From Streptomyces cyaneochromogenes (lineage in GTDB: Bacteria; Actinomycetota; Actinomycetes; Streptomycetales; Streptomycetaceae): a stretch of 64,000 bases of DNA. The stretch lies in assembly GCF_003963535.1 (NCBI RefSeq), contig NZ_CP034539.1, positions 8,990,001-9,054,000 on the forward strand, read 5' to 3'. The position numbers and the translations under genes are program-made. Below are positions 15,745 through 24,902 of this stretch, one piece after another (the stretch's first letter is position 1; the number at the start of each line of letters is the position of its first letter). The notes under the pieces are model-generated. The model was not told where the DNA came from, made no database searches, and saw only the letters and a program-made list of their open reading frames with translations.

Positions 15745-15814
15745 TCCGTCACCCTAAGGCCTCACCCCAGGCTGTTCCCTGGTCACAGCGGGGCGGAGCC
15801 CGCTCCCTCGACCG

Positions 15815-16993
15815 TCACCGGTGCAGGCCGAACCGCTCGGCGATCACCGGCAGCCGGTCCGCCGCGATGGCGTGCGCGGCGGCGCGGGGCGTCGTCCCGT
15901 CGGCCTCGGCACGGGCCAGAGTGCGGTCGGTCAGCGCGCGCATGGAGCGGCGGATGTGCGCGAACGCCTCGACGTCGTCCGCGCCGATGTCGCCGAACAG
16001 CGTCCACCACCACCAGGCGTTCGTGGCCGAGTTGACCACCACGTCGGGCAGTACGGTGACGCCCCGCGCGGCCAGCAGATCCTCCGCCTCGGGGCGTACG
16101 GGCATGTTGGCCGCCTCGGCGATCCAGCGTGCGGTGATCCGTTCCTGGTTCGTGGCGTCGATCGCGTACGAGACCGCCGCCGGCACCAGCACCTCCGCCT
16201 CGGCCGCCAGCCAGTCCTCACCCGGCGCTTCGCGGTCACCGGGGCGCAGTACGGCACGGTCGACGGTGCCGTACGCGTCCCGCGCCGCGAGCAGCGCCTC
16301 GATGTCGAGGCCCGCCGGGTTGGCGATCGTGCCCTTGATGTCGGCGACCGCCACGACCGTGAGCCCCGCGCGCGTGAGGAAGCGCGCCGTCGCGCCGCCC
16401 ATGGTCCCGAGGCCCTGCACGGCGACGCGGGTCCTCCAGTACGGCACGCCGGCCCGGTCCAGGGCCGTGAGCACCGACTCGGCGACCCCGCACCCGCCGA
16501 CCAACTCGTCGAGCCCGATGCCGTCCACCTCGACCGCGAACGCGTCCGCGAGCCGCCGCCGGGCGCCGGCCTCGTCGTCGAGCAGCGGATACACGGCCTG
16601 CACGGACGAGACGAGCCCCGCCTCGACGGCCGCCCGGTCGACCACGTCCTGGGAGAGGCCCAGGTCCTCGCCCGTGGTCCAGAAGCTCTCGATGTACGGC
16701 CGCATGGCTTGCAGGTAGCGCACCAGGAGCCCGTAGGCCTCCGGATCCCGGGGATCGCAGTCGATGCCGCCCTTGGCGCCGCCCAGCGGGACGTACCGGG
16801 CCTCGGGGTCGTAGTGCAGGGCTTCCTTCATGCTCATGCCGCGGGCGAGCCCGGCGACCTCGTCCAGCGTGCAGCCCGGCCGCATCCGCAGCCCACCGCT
16901 GGACACGCCGCGCACCAGCCGGTCGACGACCAGGAAGCCCTGGCGGCCGGTGACGTGGTCGGTCCAGGTGAGCGACAGCAGTGGGGTGGTCAT
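15815..16993 (-). CDS. Glu/Leu/Phe/Val-type amino acid dehydrogenase
   Basis: The protein has 392 residues. The substrate domain has the catalytic PLGGAKGGI loop (Lys of GGAKGG) and an upstream GLRMRPGCTLDEVAGLARGMSMKEAL segment typical of Glu/Leu/Phe/Val dehydrogenases. The Rossmann domain carries AVQGLGTMGGATARFL (GxGxxG). These enzymes oxidatively deaminate an amino acid with NAD(P)+. Length and sequence do not let me pick valine, leucine or glutamate with certainty. The start ATG (MTTPLLSLTW) is followed immediately by a conserved DHVTG; promoter elements should lie in 16994-17250, which holds no gene on this strand. Confidence 0.9.
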   Translation of the reverse strand: MTTPLLSLTWTDHVTGRQGFLVVDRLVRGVSSGGLRMRPGCTLDEVAGLARGMSMKEALHYDPEARYVPLGGAKGGIDCDPRDPEAYGLLVRYLQAMRPYIESFWTTGEDLGLSQDVVDRAAVEAGLVSSVQAVYPLLDDEAGARRRLADAFAVEVDGIGLDELVGGCGVAESVLTALDRAGVPYWRTRVAVQGLGTMGGATARFLTRAGLTVVAVADIKGTIANPAGLDIEALLAARDAYGTVDRAVLRPGDREAPGEDWLAAEAEVLVPAAVSYAIDATNQERITARWIAEAANMPVRPEAEDLLAARGVTVLPDVVVNSATNAWWWWTLFGDIGADDVEAFAHIRRSMRALTDRTLARAEADGTTPRAAAHAIAADRLPVIAERFGLHR

Positions 16994-17250
16994 GAGGTCT
17001 CCGGTGAGGGTGGGGCCGCGTACCGCGCGCGGCTACTGAACGCGGAGTCAGTATCGGCGGGTCAGTATCGGAGGGAAGGCGGGGACATGTCAACGTACTG
17101 ATCGGATCTTCAGTGGCGAGCCGCCGCAGAAGGCATCGGGAAAAGCATCGGGAATGCCCGCGGGGGCGCCGGGGTTGTCCCAGGGGCACGGCGGGGCTGT
17201 CGGAGAGGCCGACCATAATGGAAGCCTCACCGACTCCACCTGGAGGTACC

Positions 17251-18426
17251 GTGGCCGGTTTCCGTCTCCCGAGCTCCGGGCTCCGCGCCCTGCGGCCCGA
17301 GGCCTTCGGCGTGGATCCGAGCGGTGAGCGCATGGCGCGCATCCGCAGATCGCCGAACTTTAGGAACGGGGTCTTCCAGAACCCCGGAGGCGTCGCCCGG
17401 ACCCGTCCCTCCGGGTCGATGCTGGAGTTCGCCAAAGTCTTTTTCGACAAGGACACCAGACCCCACCGGGTCCCGAAGGGCACCGTGCCGGTGCACCCCA
17501 CCACCTACGCCGACCTGGCGAAGCCGCCCGTCGGCGGACTGCGCCTGACCTGGATGGGGCACTCGAGCATCCTCGCGGAGATCGACGGCCACCGGGTGCT
17601 CTTCGACCCCGTGTGGGGCGAGCGCTGCTCTCCGTTCCCCTTCGCCGGGCCCAAGCGGCTGCACCCCGTGCCGTTGCCCCTCGAAGCGCTCGGTCCGGTC
17701 GACGTCGTCGTCATCTCGCACGACCACTACGACCACCTGGACCTGCCCACGATCAAGGCGCTGGCCGGCACGGACACCGTCTTCGCCGTACCGCTCGGCG
17801 TTGGCGCCCACCTCGAGCACTGGGGCGTGTCCGCCGACCGACTGCGCGAACTGGACTGGCACGAGACCACGAAGGTCGGCGGCCTCACCCTGACCGCCAC
17901 CCCGGCCCGCCACTTCTGCGGCCGCGGACTGCGCAACACGCAGCACACCCTCTGGGCGTCCTGGGCCGTCGCCTCGGACGAGCACCGGATCTACCACAGC
18001 GGTGACACCGGCTATTTCGAGGGCTTCAAGGACATCGGCGCCGACCACGGCCCGTTCGACGCCACGATGATCCAGGTCGGCGCCTACTCGGACTTCTGGC
18101 CCGACATCCACATGACACCGGACGAGGGGGTGCGGGCCCACCTGGACCTGCAGGGCGGCGATCCGGCCGCGGGCGTCATGCTCCCGATCCACTGGGGGAC
18201 CTTCAACCTGGCGCCGCATCCGTGGACGGAGCCGGGGGAGTGGATGATGCGGGCCACGCACAAGGCCGGCGTCACGATGGCCGCCCCACGCTGCGGCGAG
18301 CCCTTCGAGCCGGCCTCGGTGCCGCCCGTGACGCCGTGGTGGCGCGAGGTCGCCGAGGCGCCCGCCGGGGGGTGGCCGGCTTGGCCGCCGGTCGCGTCGG
18401 GGCCGGACAGCGCGATGGTCGTTTAG
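17251..18426 (+). CDS. Metallo-beta-lactamase-fold hydrolase (NAPE-PLD/RomA-like)
   Basis: The protein has 391 residues. The zinc-binding motif SHDHYDHLD is near residue 156-164, and the later ligands GRGLRNTQHTLW, HSGDTGYFEGF and LPIHWGTF follow, as in the NAPE-phospholipase D/RomA (UlaG-like) branch. The N-terminal part (LRALRPEAFGVDPSGER, RRSPNFRNGVFQN) is also typical of this group. Members cleave phospholipids or phosphoester compounds; the substrate here is unknown. The GTG (VAGFRLPSSG) follows GGAGGTACC by a good distance; in-frame ATG 17218 is an alternative. No signal peptide. It is divergent from the dehydrogenase. Confidence 0.88.
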   Translation: MAGFRLPSSGLRALRPEAFGVDPSGERMARIRRSPNFRNGVFQNPGGVARTRPSGSMLEFAKVFFDKDTRPHRVPKGTVPVHPTTYADLAKPPVGGLRLTWMGHSSILAEIDGHRVLFDPVWGERCSPFPFAGPKRLHPVPLPLEALGPVDVVVISHDHYDHLDLPTIKALAGTDTVFAVPLGVGAHLEHWGVSADRLRELDWHETTKVGGLTLTATPARHFCGRGLRNTQHTLWASWAVASDEHRIYHSGDTGYFEGFKDIGADHGPFDATMIQVGAYSDFWPDIHMTPDEGVRAHLDLQGGDPAAGVMLPIHWGTFNLAPHPWTEPGEWMMRATHKAGVTMAAPRCGEPFEPASVPPVTPWWREVAEAPAGGWPAWPPVASGPDSAMVV

Positions 18427-19030
18427 TGCGTACGCGGGGTGCGGTGGCTGCCTAGGAGCGCCTTCTGCGTGGGGCCGCGCCTGGCGCCCGCACCGTTCTG
18501 CGGTGCGCGCGGCGGACGGGGCTCCACGCCCCTGCGGGACGGTACGCGCCGGGCGCGCGGAAGCGCGTCCAGGCGCGCGCGTGGCCGCGTGCGCCGCTAC
18601 GGCCGGTGACGTACACGGGTGAGAAAGCCGGGCGGTCCGGGTGCCGAATCGTCCCGGCCGGGGCGTTCGCGGGCGCCGAGACGAGAGGCTCGCGCAGGGG
18701 TGGGGCATCCGACGTGCCCCACCCTCGACTTTTCTTCGTGACCACTTCTGACCAGGTCTGATCGTTCGACTGCTCCATGTGGGCGAACGGCGGAGTTGGT
18801 TATCGGTCTGTCGTACGAGACCTCATACCAGAGCGGGACTCCGTCGGGGGGACTTTGTCAACTGCCCACCGCACATGATGCGGAGGCGACTACTGTCAGT
18901 GTCCGTTGGGCGACGCGGAGCCGAATTCCGTCGGCTCCGTCGACCGACATCGCGATGGCGCATGCCCCGGGCCGCGCAGACCGTGCGCACCCTTCAGGCT
19001 CCCGACCGACGGACCAGTACGAGGACCCCG
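18427..19030. other. Intergenic stretch before the conservon
   Basis: These 604 bases hold no convincing gene. The left end carries GC hairpins (separate entry). The reading frame of cvnA remains open upstream to 18779, but that part is rich in Arg/Cys/Pro of the off-frame kind, so I take it as leader. The region 18740-18900 is less GC-rich (CTTTTCTTCGTGACC, TGGTTATCGGTC, CTACTGTCAGTG) and probably contains the conservon promoter. Confidence 0.6.
18490..18532 (+). terminator. Paired hairpins downstream of the MBL-fold gene
   Basis: Two adjacent stem-loops, GCACCG-TTCTG-CGGTGC (18490-18506) and GGGGC-TCCAC-GCCCC (18518-18532), lie 60-100 bases after the stop. They are modest in length, so this is a candidate terminator only. 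Confidence 0.45.
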
Positions 19031-21736
19031 ATGTCTCAACTCCGCGCCCCGGCCGCACGCGCAGACCGCCGTGAGGGCGGGCGGCACGGGCGCCCGGCCG
19101 CCCGCACCGCACCCGCGCTGCCCGAGACCCACATACGGCCCCAACTGCTGCGTCTGGCCGTGTTGCCACCCATCGCGGTGGCCCTCAGCGCCTGCGCGGC
19201 CGTGCTGTTCGTCGTGCGCACCACCGGAGCACGGCCGAGCCTCACCCTGTGGGCCGTCCTCGCCGGCGCCGTCTCGGTGACCTTGGCCGGCATCCTGATC
19301 GCCGCGGTGGCCGCCAACCGCACCGCCAGGTCCGTGAGTGACCGCATCGGCGCACTGCGCCGCAGCAGCGCCCGGGGCGAGGCAGATCTACGAGCGCTCG
19401 TCGATGCACTGCGCCGCGGAGACGGCCCGCCCAAGCGCAAGTCGCGCAGCGGCCCGCCCGACGGCGCCGACGACTTCGAACTGCTCGCCGCCGACCTGGC
19501 CCGCGCCCACGACGGAGCCGTCACCGCCGTCGTCCAGGCCTCCCAGCTCTCCAGCCAGGCGGGCAGCGAACAGAAGCTCGAGGTCTTCGTCAACCTCGCC
19601 CGGCGCCTTCAGTCCCTGGTGCACCGCGAGATCTCGATCCTCGACGAGCTGGAGAACGAGATCGAGGACCCCGACCTGCTCAAGGGGCTCTTCCACGTGG
19701 ACCACCTGGCCACCCGTATCCGCCGGCACGCCGAGAACCTCGCCGTGCTCGGCGGCGCCGTCTCCCGGCGGCAGTGGAGCAACCCGGTCTCCATGACCGA
19801 AGTGCTGCGCTCGGCCATCGCGGAGGTCGAGCAGTACTCGCGGGTCAAGCTCGTGCCGCCGATCGACGGCACGCTGCGCGGGCACGCCGTCGCCGACGTC
19901 ATCCACCTGCTGGCCGAACTCGTCGAGAACGCCACCGTGTTCTCCGCCCCGCACACCCAAGTGCTCCTCCGCGCCAACCTCGTGACCTCGGGGCTCGCCG
20001 TCGAGGTCGAGGACCGAGGGCTCGGCATGCCCGTCGCCGAGCAGAACCGCATGAACGCCCTGCTCGCCGACCCCGACCAGGTCAACGTCGCCAGCCTGCT
20101 GGCGGACGGGCGCATCGGGCTGTTCGTCGTGTCGCAGCTCGCCAAGCGGCACGGCATCCATGTGCGGCTGCAGACCAACATCTACGGCGGCGTCCAGGCC
20201 GTACTCGTAGTGCCGCAGGGGCTGTTGGGGACGGAACAAGGGGCCGGGGGTCGGGGCGGCGCCGGGATGGCGCCGGAGCCTCAGGAGCCGCAAGGGGTGG
20301 TGGGTACGGCAGTGCCGCCGCACTCCTCGTCGCAGGCCCGCCGGCAGCAGGCGCCGGTGCCGCCCCAGCAGCATCGGCAGCCCATGTCGGCGACGTCGGC
20401 CCCCTCGGCCGCGTCGGTTGCATCGCCGGGCGGGCAGCGGGGTGCGGCCGAGGCATCCCCGGGAGCGCCACGCCGAACGCAGCCGCAGACCGGTGTCGGG
20501 GGCGCGGCTCCGAGGTCCGGCAGCAACGGACCGGCTCCGCTGCCGGTACGCGGTACCGACGACGGGCGGGCCAACCCGGCGGACGCCGTGCCCGGCATCA
20601 GGCCCGGCGAGCGTCGGATCGTCGAGGAGAACTCGGTCGAACCGCCGACCCCGCGTACGGGCACCGTCCGCGGCACCATGGGCAAGCCCCAACTGCCCCG
20701 ACGCCGTGCCCAGGAACACATCGCGCCCCAACTCCGGGACGCCCCCGCACCGCGCCAGGAATCCGACTACCTCGTCGGACACGACCCGGGGCTGATGGCG
20801 GCGTTCCAGCGGGGCATCGGGCTCGCCGAGACTCAGCAGCACATGGAGGCGGCGCACGCGGATGCTGCGCGTATGGACGCCGGGCATGTGGAGGTCGGGC
20901 ACGTGGATGCCGGACGCAGCGATGCCGGGCACATGGATGCCGGACGCATGGATGCGGGGCACGTGGATGCCGGGCACATGGATGTCGGGCACACGGATGC
21001 CGGGCACATGGATGTCGGGCGCGCTGATGGCGGGCATAGGGATTCCGACCACATGGGCGGCGGCTATGTGGCCGACGAATCCACGGAGTTGAGGCACGGG
21101 GACTCCGGTCGCATGGGGCCCGGGCACATGGGCGGCGCGCACATGGATGCGGGTGCGGGGCACGTTGGCGTGGGCCACATGGATGCTCCGCACACATCGT
21201 CGGGCCACATGACGCACACGATGTCGGGGCACATGGCGTCGGGGCACATGGCATCGAGCCACGCAACCCCTGCCTACACGGGCCTGGCCCCCATGGATGA
21301 GGGCCACAGGGACGTCGGCCACATGGATTCGGCCCGCACGGCCGCCACCCCGACCACCACCCACACCGCGTATCCGACGACCCCCTCCTACACACCCCCA
21401 CCACTCACGACCTCCGCCAGGACATCGCTCACCCCGGACCCGACCCGTCCGGAACCCACACCCTCTGAGCCCACCCGTCTGGAGACCGTGCGCCCGGCGT
21501 CGATCCGGCTGGAGCCGACGAGCCTCCCGACGAGCCTCGACCCAGGACGTCCGCAGCCCACCCGTCTGCGCCCGACCTCTCTGGATGCACTCCACACAGA
21601 CGTGACCCCCATGACCACCCGGCCCCACATGGACGTATCACCCATGGACCCGGCCCACAGGACCGAAACGCACCCCGGGTCCGCGCCCGGTACCGACCAC
21701 ACCACCCGGCACGACGGGAGCGCACCAGCCGGATGA
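19031..21736 (+). CDS. cvnA: Conservon sensor histidine kinase CvnA with Gly-His-Met-Asp-Ala repeats
   Basis: The protein has 901 residues, longer than many CvnA proteins. Two membrane segments lie near residues 48-65 (LAVLPPIAVALSACAAVLFVV) and 74-97 with almost no extracytoplasmic loop. A coil region with LRRSSARGEADLR and a histidine-kinase-like core follow; the ATPase domain shows LVENATVFSAPHTQV (N box, about residue 298) and VEDRGLGM (G box). From about residue 400 the tail is Pro/Gln/Ala-rich. Residues 618-672 are eleven tandem five-residue units (G-H/R-M/V-D-A/V), followed by looser His/Met-rich and then Thr/Pro-rich sequence. Start ATG has GAGG upstream. The stop overlaps an ATG of the cvnB reading frame. 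Conservons resemble eukaryotic G-protein receptor complexes; the signal is unknown. Confidence 0.9.
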   Translation: MSQLRAPAARADRREGGRHGRPAARTAPALPETHIRPQLLRLAVLPPIAVALSACAAVLFVVRTTGARPSLTLWAVLAGAVSVTLAGILIAAVAANRTARSVSDRIGALRRSSARGEADLRALVDALRRGDGPPKRKSRSGPPDGADDFELLAADLARAHDGAVTAVVQASQLSSQAGSEQKLEVFVNLARRLQSLVHREISILDELENEIEDPDLLKGLFHVDHLATRIRRHAENLAVLGGAVSRRQWSNPVSMTEVLRSAIAEVEQYSRVKLVPPIDGTLRGHAVADVIHLLAELVENATVFSAPHTQVLLRANLVTSGLAVEVEDRGLGMPVAEQNRMNALLADPDQVNVASLLADGRIGLFVVSQLAKRHGIHVRLQTNIYGGVQAVLVVPQGLLGTEQGAGGRGGAGMAPEPQEPQGVVGTAVPPHSSSQARRQQAPVPPQQHRQPMSATSAPSAASVASPGGQRGAAEASPGAPRRTQPQTGVGGAAPRSGSNGPAPLPVRGTDDGRANPADAVPGIRPGERRIVEENSVEPPTPRTGTVRGTMGKPQLPRRRAQEHIAPQLRDAPAPRQESDYLVGHDPGLMAAFQRGIGLAETQQHMEAAHADAARMDAGHVEVGHVDAGRSDAGHMDAGRMDAGHVDAGHMDVGHTDAGHMDVGRADGGHRDSDHMGGGYVADESTELRHGDSGRMGPGHMGGAHMDAGAGHVGVGHMDAPHTSSGHMTHTMSGHMASGHMASSHATPAYTGLAPMDEGHRDVGHMDSARTAATPTTTHTAYPTTPSYTPPPLTTSARTSLTPDPTRPEPTPSEPTRLETVRPASIRLEPTSLPTSLDPGRPQPTRLRPTSLDALHTDVTPMTTRPHMDVSPMDPAHRTETHPGSAPGTDHTTRHDGSAPAG
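20882..21046 (+). repeat. 15-bp in-frame minisatellite, 11 units, in cvnA
   Basis: Eleven contiguous 15-base units of consensus GGGCACATGGATGCC run from 20882 to 21046. Most differ by one to three bases (for example GGGCACGTGGATGCC, GGACGCATGGATGCG, GGGCACATGGATGTC), and the last two are diverged. The unit is a multiple of three and encodes Gly-His-Met-Asp-Ala. Two near-units flank it, and scattered related units continue to about 21340. Confidence 0.92.
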
Positions 21737-21828
21737 CCACGCCCCTGACCAGCTCGAAGTCCGCCTGGGAGGCCACCCCCACCCCCAGCGCTCCCGCAGA
21801 CCTTCGTACCTCAAGGAGTCGATCCATC

Positions 21829-22263
21829 ATGGCGAGCGAAGCGCCGACCGCTCATGTGTCCGATCTCGACTGGCTGATGAGCGGCCTCGTGCAGCGCGTA
21901 CCGCACACGACCAGTGCGGTGCTCCTCTCCTGCGACGGGCTCGTGAAGTCGGTTCACGGCCTCGACCCGGACAGCGCCGACCACATGGCCGCCCTGGCCT
22001 CCGGCCTGTACTCGCTCGGCCGCAGCGCCGGAGTCCGCTTCGGCGACGGCGGGGACGTGCGCCAGGTCGTCGTCGAGCTCGACTCGACGCTGCTGTTCGT
22101 GACCACGGCAGGTTCCGGCACCTGCCTCGCCGTGCTGGCCGGCCGTGAGGCCGACGCGGCGGTGCTGGGCTATGAGATGGCGATGCTGGTCAAGAGCGTC
22201 CGCCCGTACCTGGTCACCGCACCCCGCCAGCACTCCGTCGAACCCTCGGCGATGAGGCCTTGA
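21829..22263 (+). CDS. cvnB: CvnB, roadblock/LC7 domain protein
   Basis: The protein has 144 residues and is a single roadblock/LC7 domain (DLDWLMSGLVQRVPHTTSAVLLSCDGL, then DSADHMAALASGLYSLGRSAG). In conservons CvnB acts as a scaffold or GTPase-activating-like partner between kinase and GTPase. The ATG at 21829 has AAGGAG 10 bases upstream and gives the usual family N-terminus. An in-frame ATG at 21733 overlaps the cvnA stop (ATGA) and would add 32 low-complexity residues; translation may begin there as well. Confidence 0.92.
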   Translation: MASEAPTAHVSDLDWLMSGLVQRVPHTTSAVLLSCDGLVKSVHGLDPDSADHMAALASGLYSLGRSAGVRFGDGGDVRQVVVELDSTLLFVTTAGSGTCLAVLAGREADAAVLGYEMAMLVKSVRPYLVTAPRQHSVEPSAMRP

Positions 22264-22265
22264 AC

Positions 22266-22637
22266 GTGACGGCGGCGGGCGACGGGCCCTGGCTCGACGA
22301 CGCGGCCGGACGGCTGGTGCGCCCCTTCACGGTCAGCAACGGCCGTACCCGGCCCACCATCGCACTCGACCTCATGTCGCAGGTGAGGGCCACCGGGGCG
22401 ACCCCCCTCGGCTACCTCGGCCCCGAGCACGAGCAGGCGCTCGACCTGTGCCGCGCTCCCGTCTCGGTCGCCGAGGTCGCCGCCCACCTGAAGCTGCCGG
22501 CGGCGGTCACCAAGGTGCTGCTGTCGGACCTCGTCGACGGCGGGGCGCTCACCACCAAGCCCCCCGAGTTCCACCACAACCCGACAGACCGGGCTCTTCT
22601 GGAGGCAGTGCTCGATGGACTACGACGACAGCTCTGA
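22266..22637 (+). CDS. cvnC: CvnC, DUF742 protein
   Basis: The protein has 123 residues. GPWLDDAAGRLVRPFTVSNGRT near the N-terminus and LDLCRAPVSVAEVAAHLKLPAAVTKVLLSDL in the middle are the DUF742 pattern, which contains a winged-helix-like fold. The GTG at 22266 follows the cvnB stop by 2 bases with GATGAGG about 9 bases upstream. A TTG at 22260 overlapping the stop is less likely. The end overlaps cvnD by 23 bases. Its biochemical role in the conservon complex is unknown. Confidence 0.92.
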   Translation: MTAAGDGPWLDDAAGRLVRPFTVSNGRTRPTIALDLMSQVRATGATPLGYLGPEHEQALDLCRAPVSVAEVAAHLKLPAAVTKVLLSDLVDGGALTTKPPEFHHNPTDRALLEAVLDGLRRQL

Positions 22638-23214
22638 CCCCTTCCCCACCGCGCTGAAGATCTTGGTGGCGGGAGGGTTCGGGGTCGGCAAGACGACCTT
22701 CGTCGGCGCGGTGAGCGAGATCGCGCCGCTCAGCACGGAGGAACTGCTCACCACGGTCAGCGCCGCGACCGACAGCCTCGAGGGAGTGGAGAACAAGGTC
22801 GAGACGACGGTGGCCATGGACTTCGGCCGCATCACGCTCGATCCGGAACACGTCCTGTATCTGTTCGGCACACCCGGACAGGAACGGTTCTGGTTCATGT
22901 GGGACGAGCTCTCCGAGGGTGCGCTCGGCGCGGTCATCCTCGCCGACACCCGGCGGCTGGAGGACTGCTTCGCCGCCGTCGACTTCTTCGAGCAGCGCGG
23001 CCTCGGCTTCATCGTCGCGATCAACGAGTTCGACGGCGGCTACCGGTACGACCCCGAGGAGGTCCGCGCCGCCATCGACCTCGATCCGGAGATCCCCGTC
23101 GTCCGCTGTGACGCCCGGATCTCCAGCTCCGGTGTGCAGACCCTGCTGACCCTCGTACGGCATCTCATCGCCCACACGCCGGCACCCGCGCCCAGTCACG
23201 GCGCCCACATGTGA
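22615..23214 (+). CDS. cvnD: CvnD, MglA/Rab-like small GTPase
   Basis: The protein has 199 residues. The P-loop GGFGVGKTTFVG lies near residues 20-31, the switch-II DxxG equivalent is in LFGTPGQERFWFMWDEL, and the base-recognition NKxD is present as NEFD. CvnD is the GTPase of the conservon signalling complex and is expected to sit on the membrane through the other Cvn proteins. It begins inside cvnC, so all four genes are tightly coupled. No lipid-anchor cysteine is seen at the C-terminus (HGAHM). Confidence 0.94.
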   Translation: MDYDDSSDPFPTALKILVAGGFGVGKTTFVGAVSEIAPLSTEELLTTVSAATDSLEGVENKVETTVAMDFGRITLDPEHVLYLFGTPGQERFWFMWDELSEGALGAVILADTRRLEDCFAAVDFFEQRGLGFIVAINEFDGGYRYDPEEVRAAIDLDPEIPVVRCDARISSSGVQTLLTLVRHLIAHTPAPAPSHGAHM

Positions 23215-23275
23215 CACCCGCACACACCAGAACGGAGCCGCATATGATCCACGCCCACGGCGACGGAACCCACGC

Positions 23276-23854
23276 ATGAGCTATGGCCCACCTCGCCCAG
23301 TCGCCCGCCTGCTGCTCACCCCCGAGGACAAGGAGGCACCCGCCCGTGCACGGCGACTGCTCCGACTGGGTCTGGGAGAACAACCGGATCCGGCCCTCGA
23401 TGTCTTCGCGGATCATCTCGCCGAGCTCACCGGTGCGCCGTACGCCATGGTCAACTTCATCGGCGAGAACCGGCAGTTCTTCGCCGGCCTCCATGTGCGG
23501 CAGTCAGTGAGCCTTGAGAGGGCCGCCGACTCCAAGCCGGTCCTGGGCCGGCCCATGGAACGCGACCATGGGTTCTGCCCTCATGTGGTGGTCCGACACA
23601 AGGCGCTGGTGCTGGAGGACGTCCGTGACTATCCGCGGTTCGCGGGGAATCCGATCGTGGACGAGTTCGGCATCCGCTCCTATCTGGGCGCCCCGCTCAT
23701 CGACTCCACGGGGATGGCGCTGGGCACGGTGTGCGTCGTCGACATGGAGCCGCGGCCGTGGGGCAAGGCGGGGCTGGAGACCATCAAGGCGTCGGCGGCG
23801 GATCTGGTGGTGCGGCTGGAACGGCGGGCGGCGGACGGGCTGCCCCTGCTGTGA
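23276..23854 (+). CDS. GAF domain protein attached to the conservon
   Basis: The protein has 192 residues with one GAF domain covering about residues 40-185 (YAMVNFIGENRQFFAGLHV, FCPHVVVRHKALVLEDVRDYPRFAGNPIV, IRSYLGAPLIDSTGMALGTVCVVD). This free-standing GAF group often lies at the end of conservons. GAF domains bind small ligands, haem or redox cofactors; two Cys (FCPHV and TVCVVD) are visible. It starts 61 bases after cvnD and is very probably in the same transcript. It may be a cytoplasmic sensory input to CvnA-D (inference). Confidence 0.88.
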   Translation: MSYGPPRPVARLLLTPEDKEAPARARRLLRLGLGEQPDPALDVFADHLAELTGAPYAMVNFIGENRQFFAGLHVRQSVSLERAADSKPVLGRPMERDHGFCPHVVVRHKALVLEDVRDYPRFAGNPIVDEFGIRSYLGAPLIDSTGMALGTVCVVDMEPRPWGKAGLETIKASAADLVVRLERRAADGLPLL

Positions 23855-23990
23855 CGGCGCGGACCGCCCGATCGCCGGTGAGCGCAGATCGGCATGGCGG
23901 ACGCGGTCGTCGTCACCGAGGCCCGGGAGTGCGATGACATCACGGTGACCGACCTGGTCCTGCTGTGCGCCCGCTGACTGCCATCTGCTC

Positions 23991-24596
23991 CTAGAAGCCG
24001 CGCCAGACGTTGTCGAACGCGGCGTCCTCGATCGCCTTCCGCTGCCGTACGGCCTCCAGCTCCATCACCGCGTCGCCGACCGCGGCCAGCACGGTCGCGG
24101 CCACGTCATCGGTGAGCGCCTCGGTGTCCTCGGCCGGCTCGTCCGCGATCCCGGCGGCGGCAGCGAGGGTGGCGAGGACGGGCTCGCCCGCCGCCCACCG
24201 CTCCTCGGCCCGGCGCCGGGTCTGCGAGTCGGCCGGCTCCGTCCGCCCGGCACGCAGCGGAATCCGGAGGCCACGCGGCCGGGTCGTCAGCCCGATCCGC
24301 TCCAGGTCGTCGATGTAGGCCGAGGACAACCCTCGGCCCCTGCGCCACAGCCAGTCCTCGACCGACTCGTACGGCTCCTGTCGTACGAGCGTCGAGGCGG
24401 CCTCGTCCAACAGGCGGTCGCCCGTCGGTGCCTGGGCGTTGGGCACCATGCGGTCGTCGGCGACGACGAGGGCCCGGGCCTCGATGAGGTCGAACACCTC
24501 GGCCCCGGCGAGGGCGAGGGACAGTTCGCCCTGCTCGACCGGCTTGTCCGGCGCCACGACCAGGGCGACGATCGCTAGGTCCTGTGCGGTGGTCAT
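23991..24596 (-). CDS. GPP34 (GOLPH3-like) family phosphoprotein
   Basis: The protein has 201 residues. It begins MTTAQDLAIVALV and continues with GELSLALAGAEVFDLIEARAL, the typical start of bacterial GPP34 proteins, followed by an alpha-helical domain (RRRAEERWAAGEPVLATLAAA; the end reads AFDNVWRGF). Eukaryotic homologues bind phosphatidylinositol-4-phosphate at the Golgi; the bacterial role is unknown, though the fold suggests membrane-lipid contact. The ATG has TGGAG 7 bases upstream. It is divergent from tdh. Confidence 0.85.
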   Translation of the reverse strand: MTTAQDLAIVALVVAPDKPVEQGELSLALAGAEVFDLIEARALVVADDRMVPNAQAPTGDRLLDEAASTLVRQEPYESVEDWLWRRGRGLSSAYIDDLERIGLTTRPRGLRIPLRAGRTEPADSQTRRRAEERWAAGEPVLATLAAAAGIADEPAEDTEALTDDVAATVLAAVGDAVMELEAVRQRKAIEDAAFDNVWRGF

Positions 24597-24902
24597 GAGC
24601 GGCTCCAAGTCAGTCCGTACGGGGTTTTGTGTCGTACTGCGACCAGCATGCCGGTACCCGCGCCGCAGCGGTGCTGACGCCCAAGAACTCGACGCCGAAC
24701 AGGACCGCGGATACGAGAGCGGCCGCGGGATCGCACCCACCCGGGCCGAGGGCGTGAAGGAAAGCTGTGGCGGCGCTTAAGAAATCCTCGATGGACCGGG
24801 GCGCCGCCGTACGGCAGATTGCTACGCGATTCCACCCCTCTCCCCGGTCGCGGGCTCCTTCGGCATGCCCACGGCCAGGACTCACCCTCAGGAGCCGTAG
24901 CG
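24597..24902. other. Divergent intergenic region between GPP34 gene and tdh
   Basis: There is no convincing gene in these 306 bases. It must hold both promoters. A stretch with lower GC (CTTAAGAAATCCTCGATGG, around 24776-24794) precedes tdh. No riboswitch-like structure or clear dyad was recognised. Confidence 0.55.

Noticed and set aside
18779..19030. N-terminal 84-codon extension of cvnA
   Set aside because: Arg/Cys/Pro-rich, unlike CvnA starts; ATG 19031 has GAGG upstream and a normal N-terminus follows.
20882..21046. Considered a CRISPR array
   Set aside because: Units are 15 bp with no spacers, in frame, and inside cvnA; no cas genes are nearby.
19388..21628. 746-codon minus frame opposite cvnA, rich in His/Val/Pro repeats
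   Set aside because: The repeats are only the complement of the GHMDA minisatellite; no independent coding evidence.
23894..23977. 27-codon ORF (starts MADAVVVTEARE) between the GAF gene and GPP34 gene
   Set aside because: Readable, vaguely like the end of a PIN-type protein, but has no ribosome site and no second supporting feature; too short to support.
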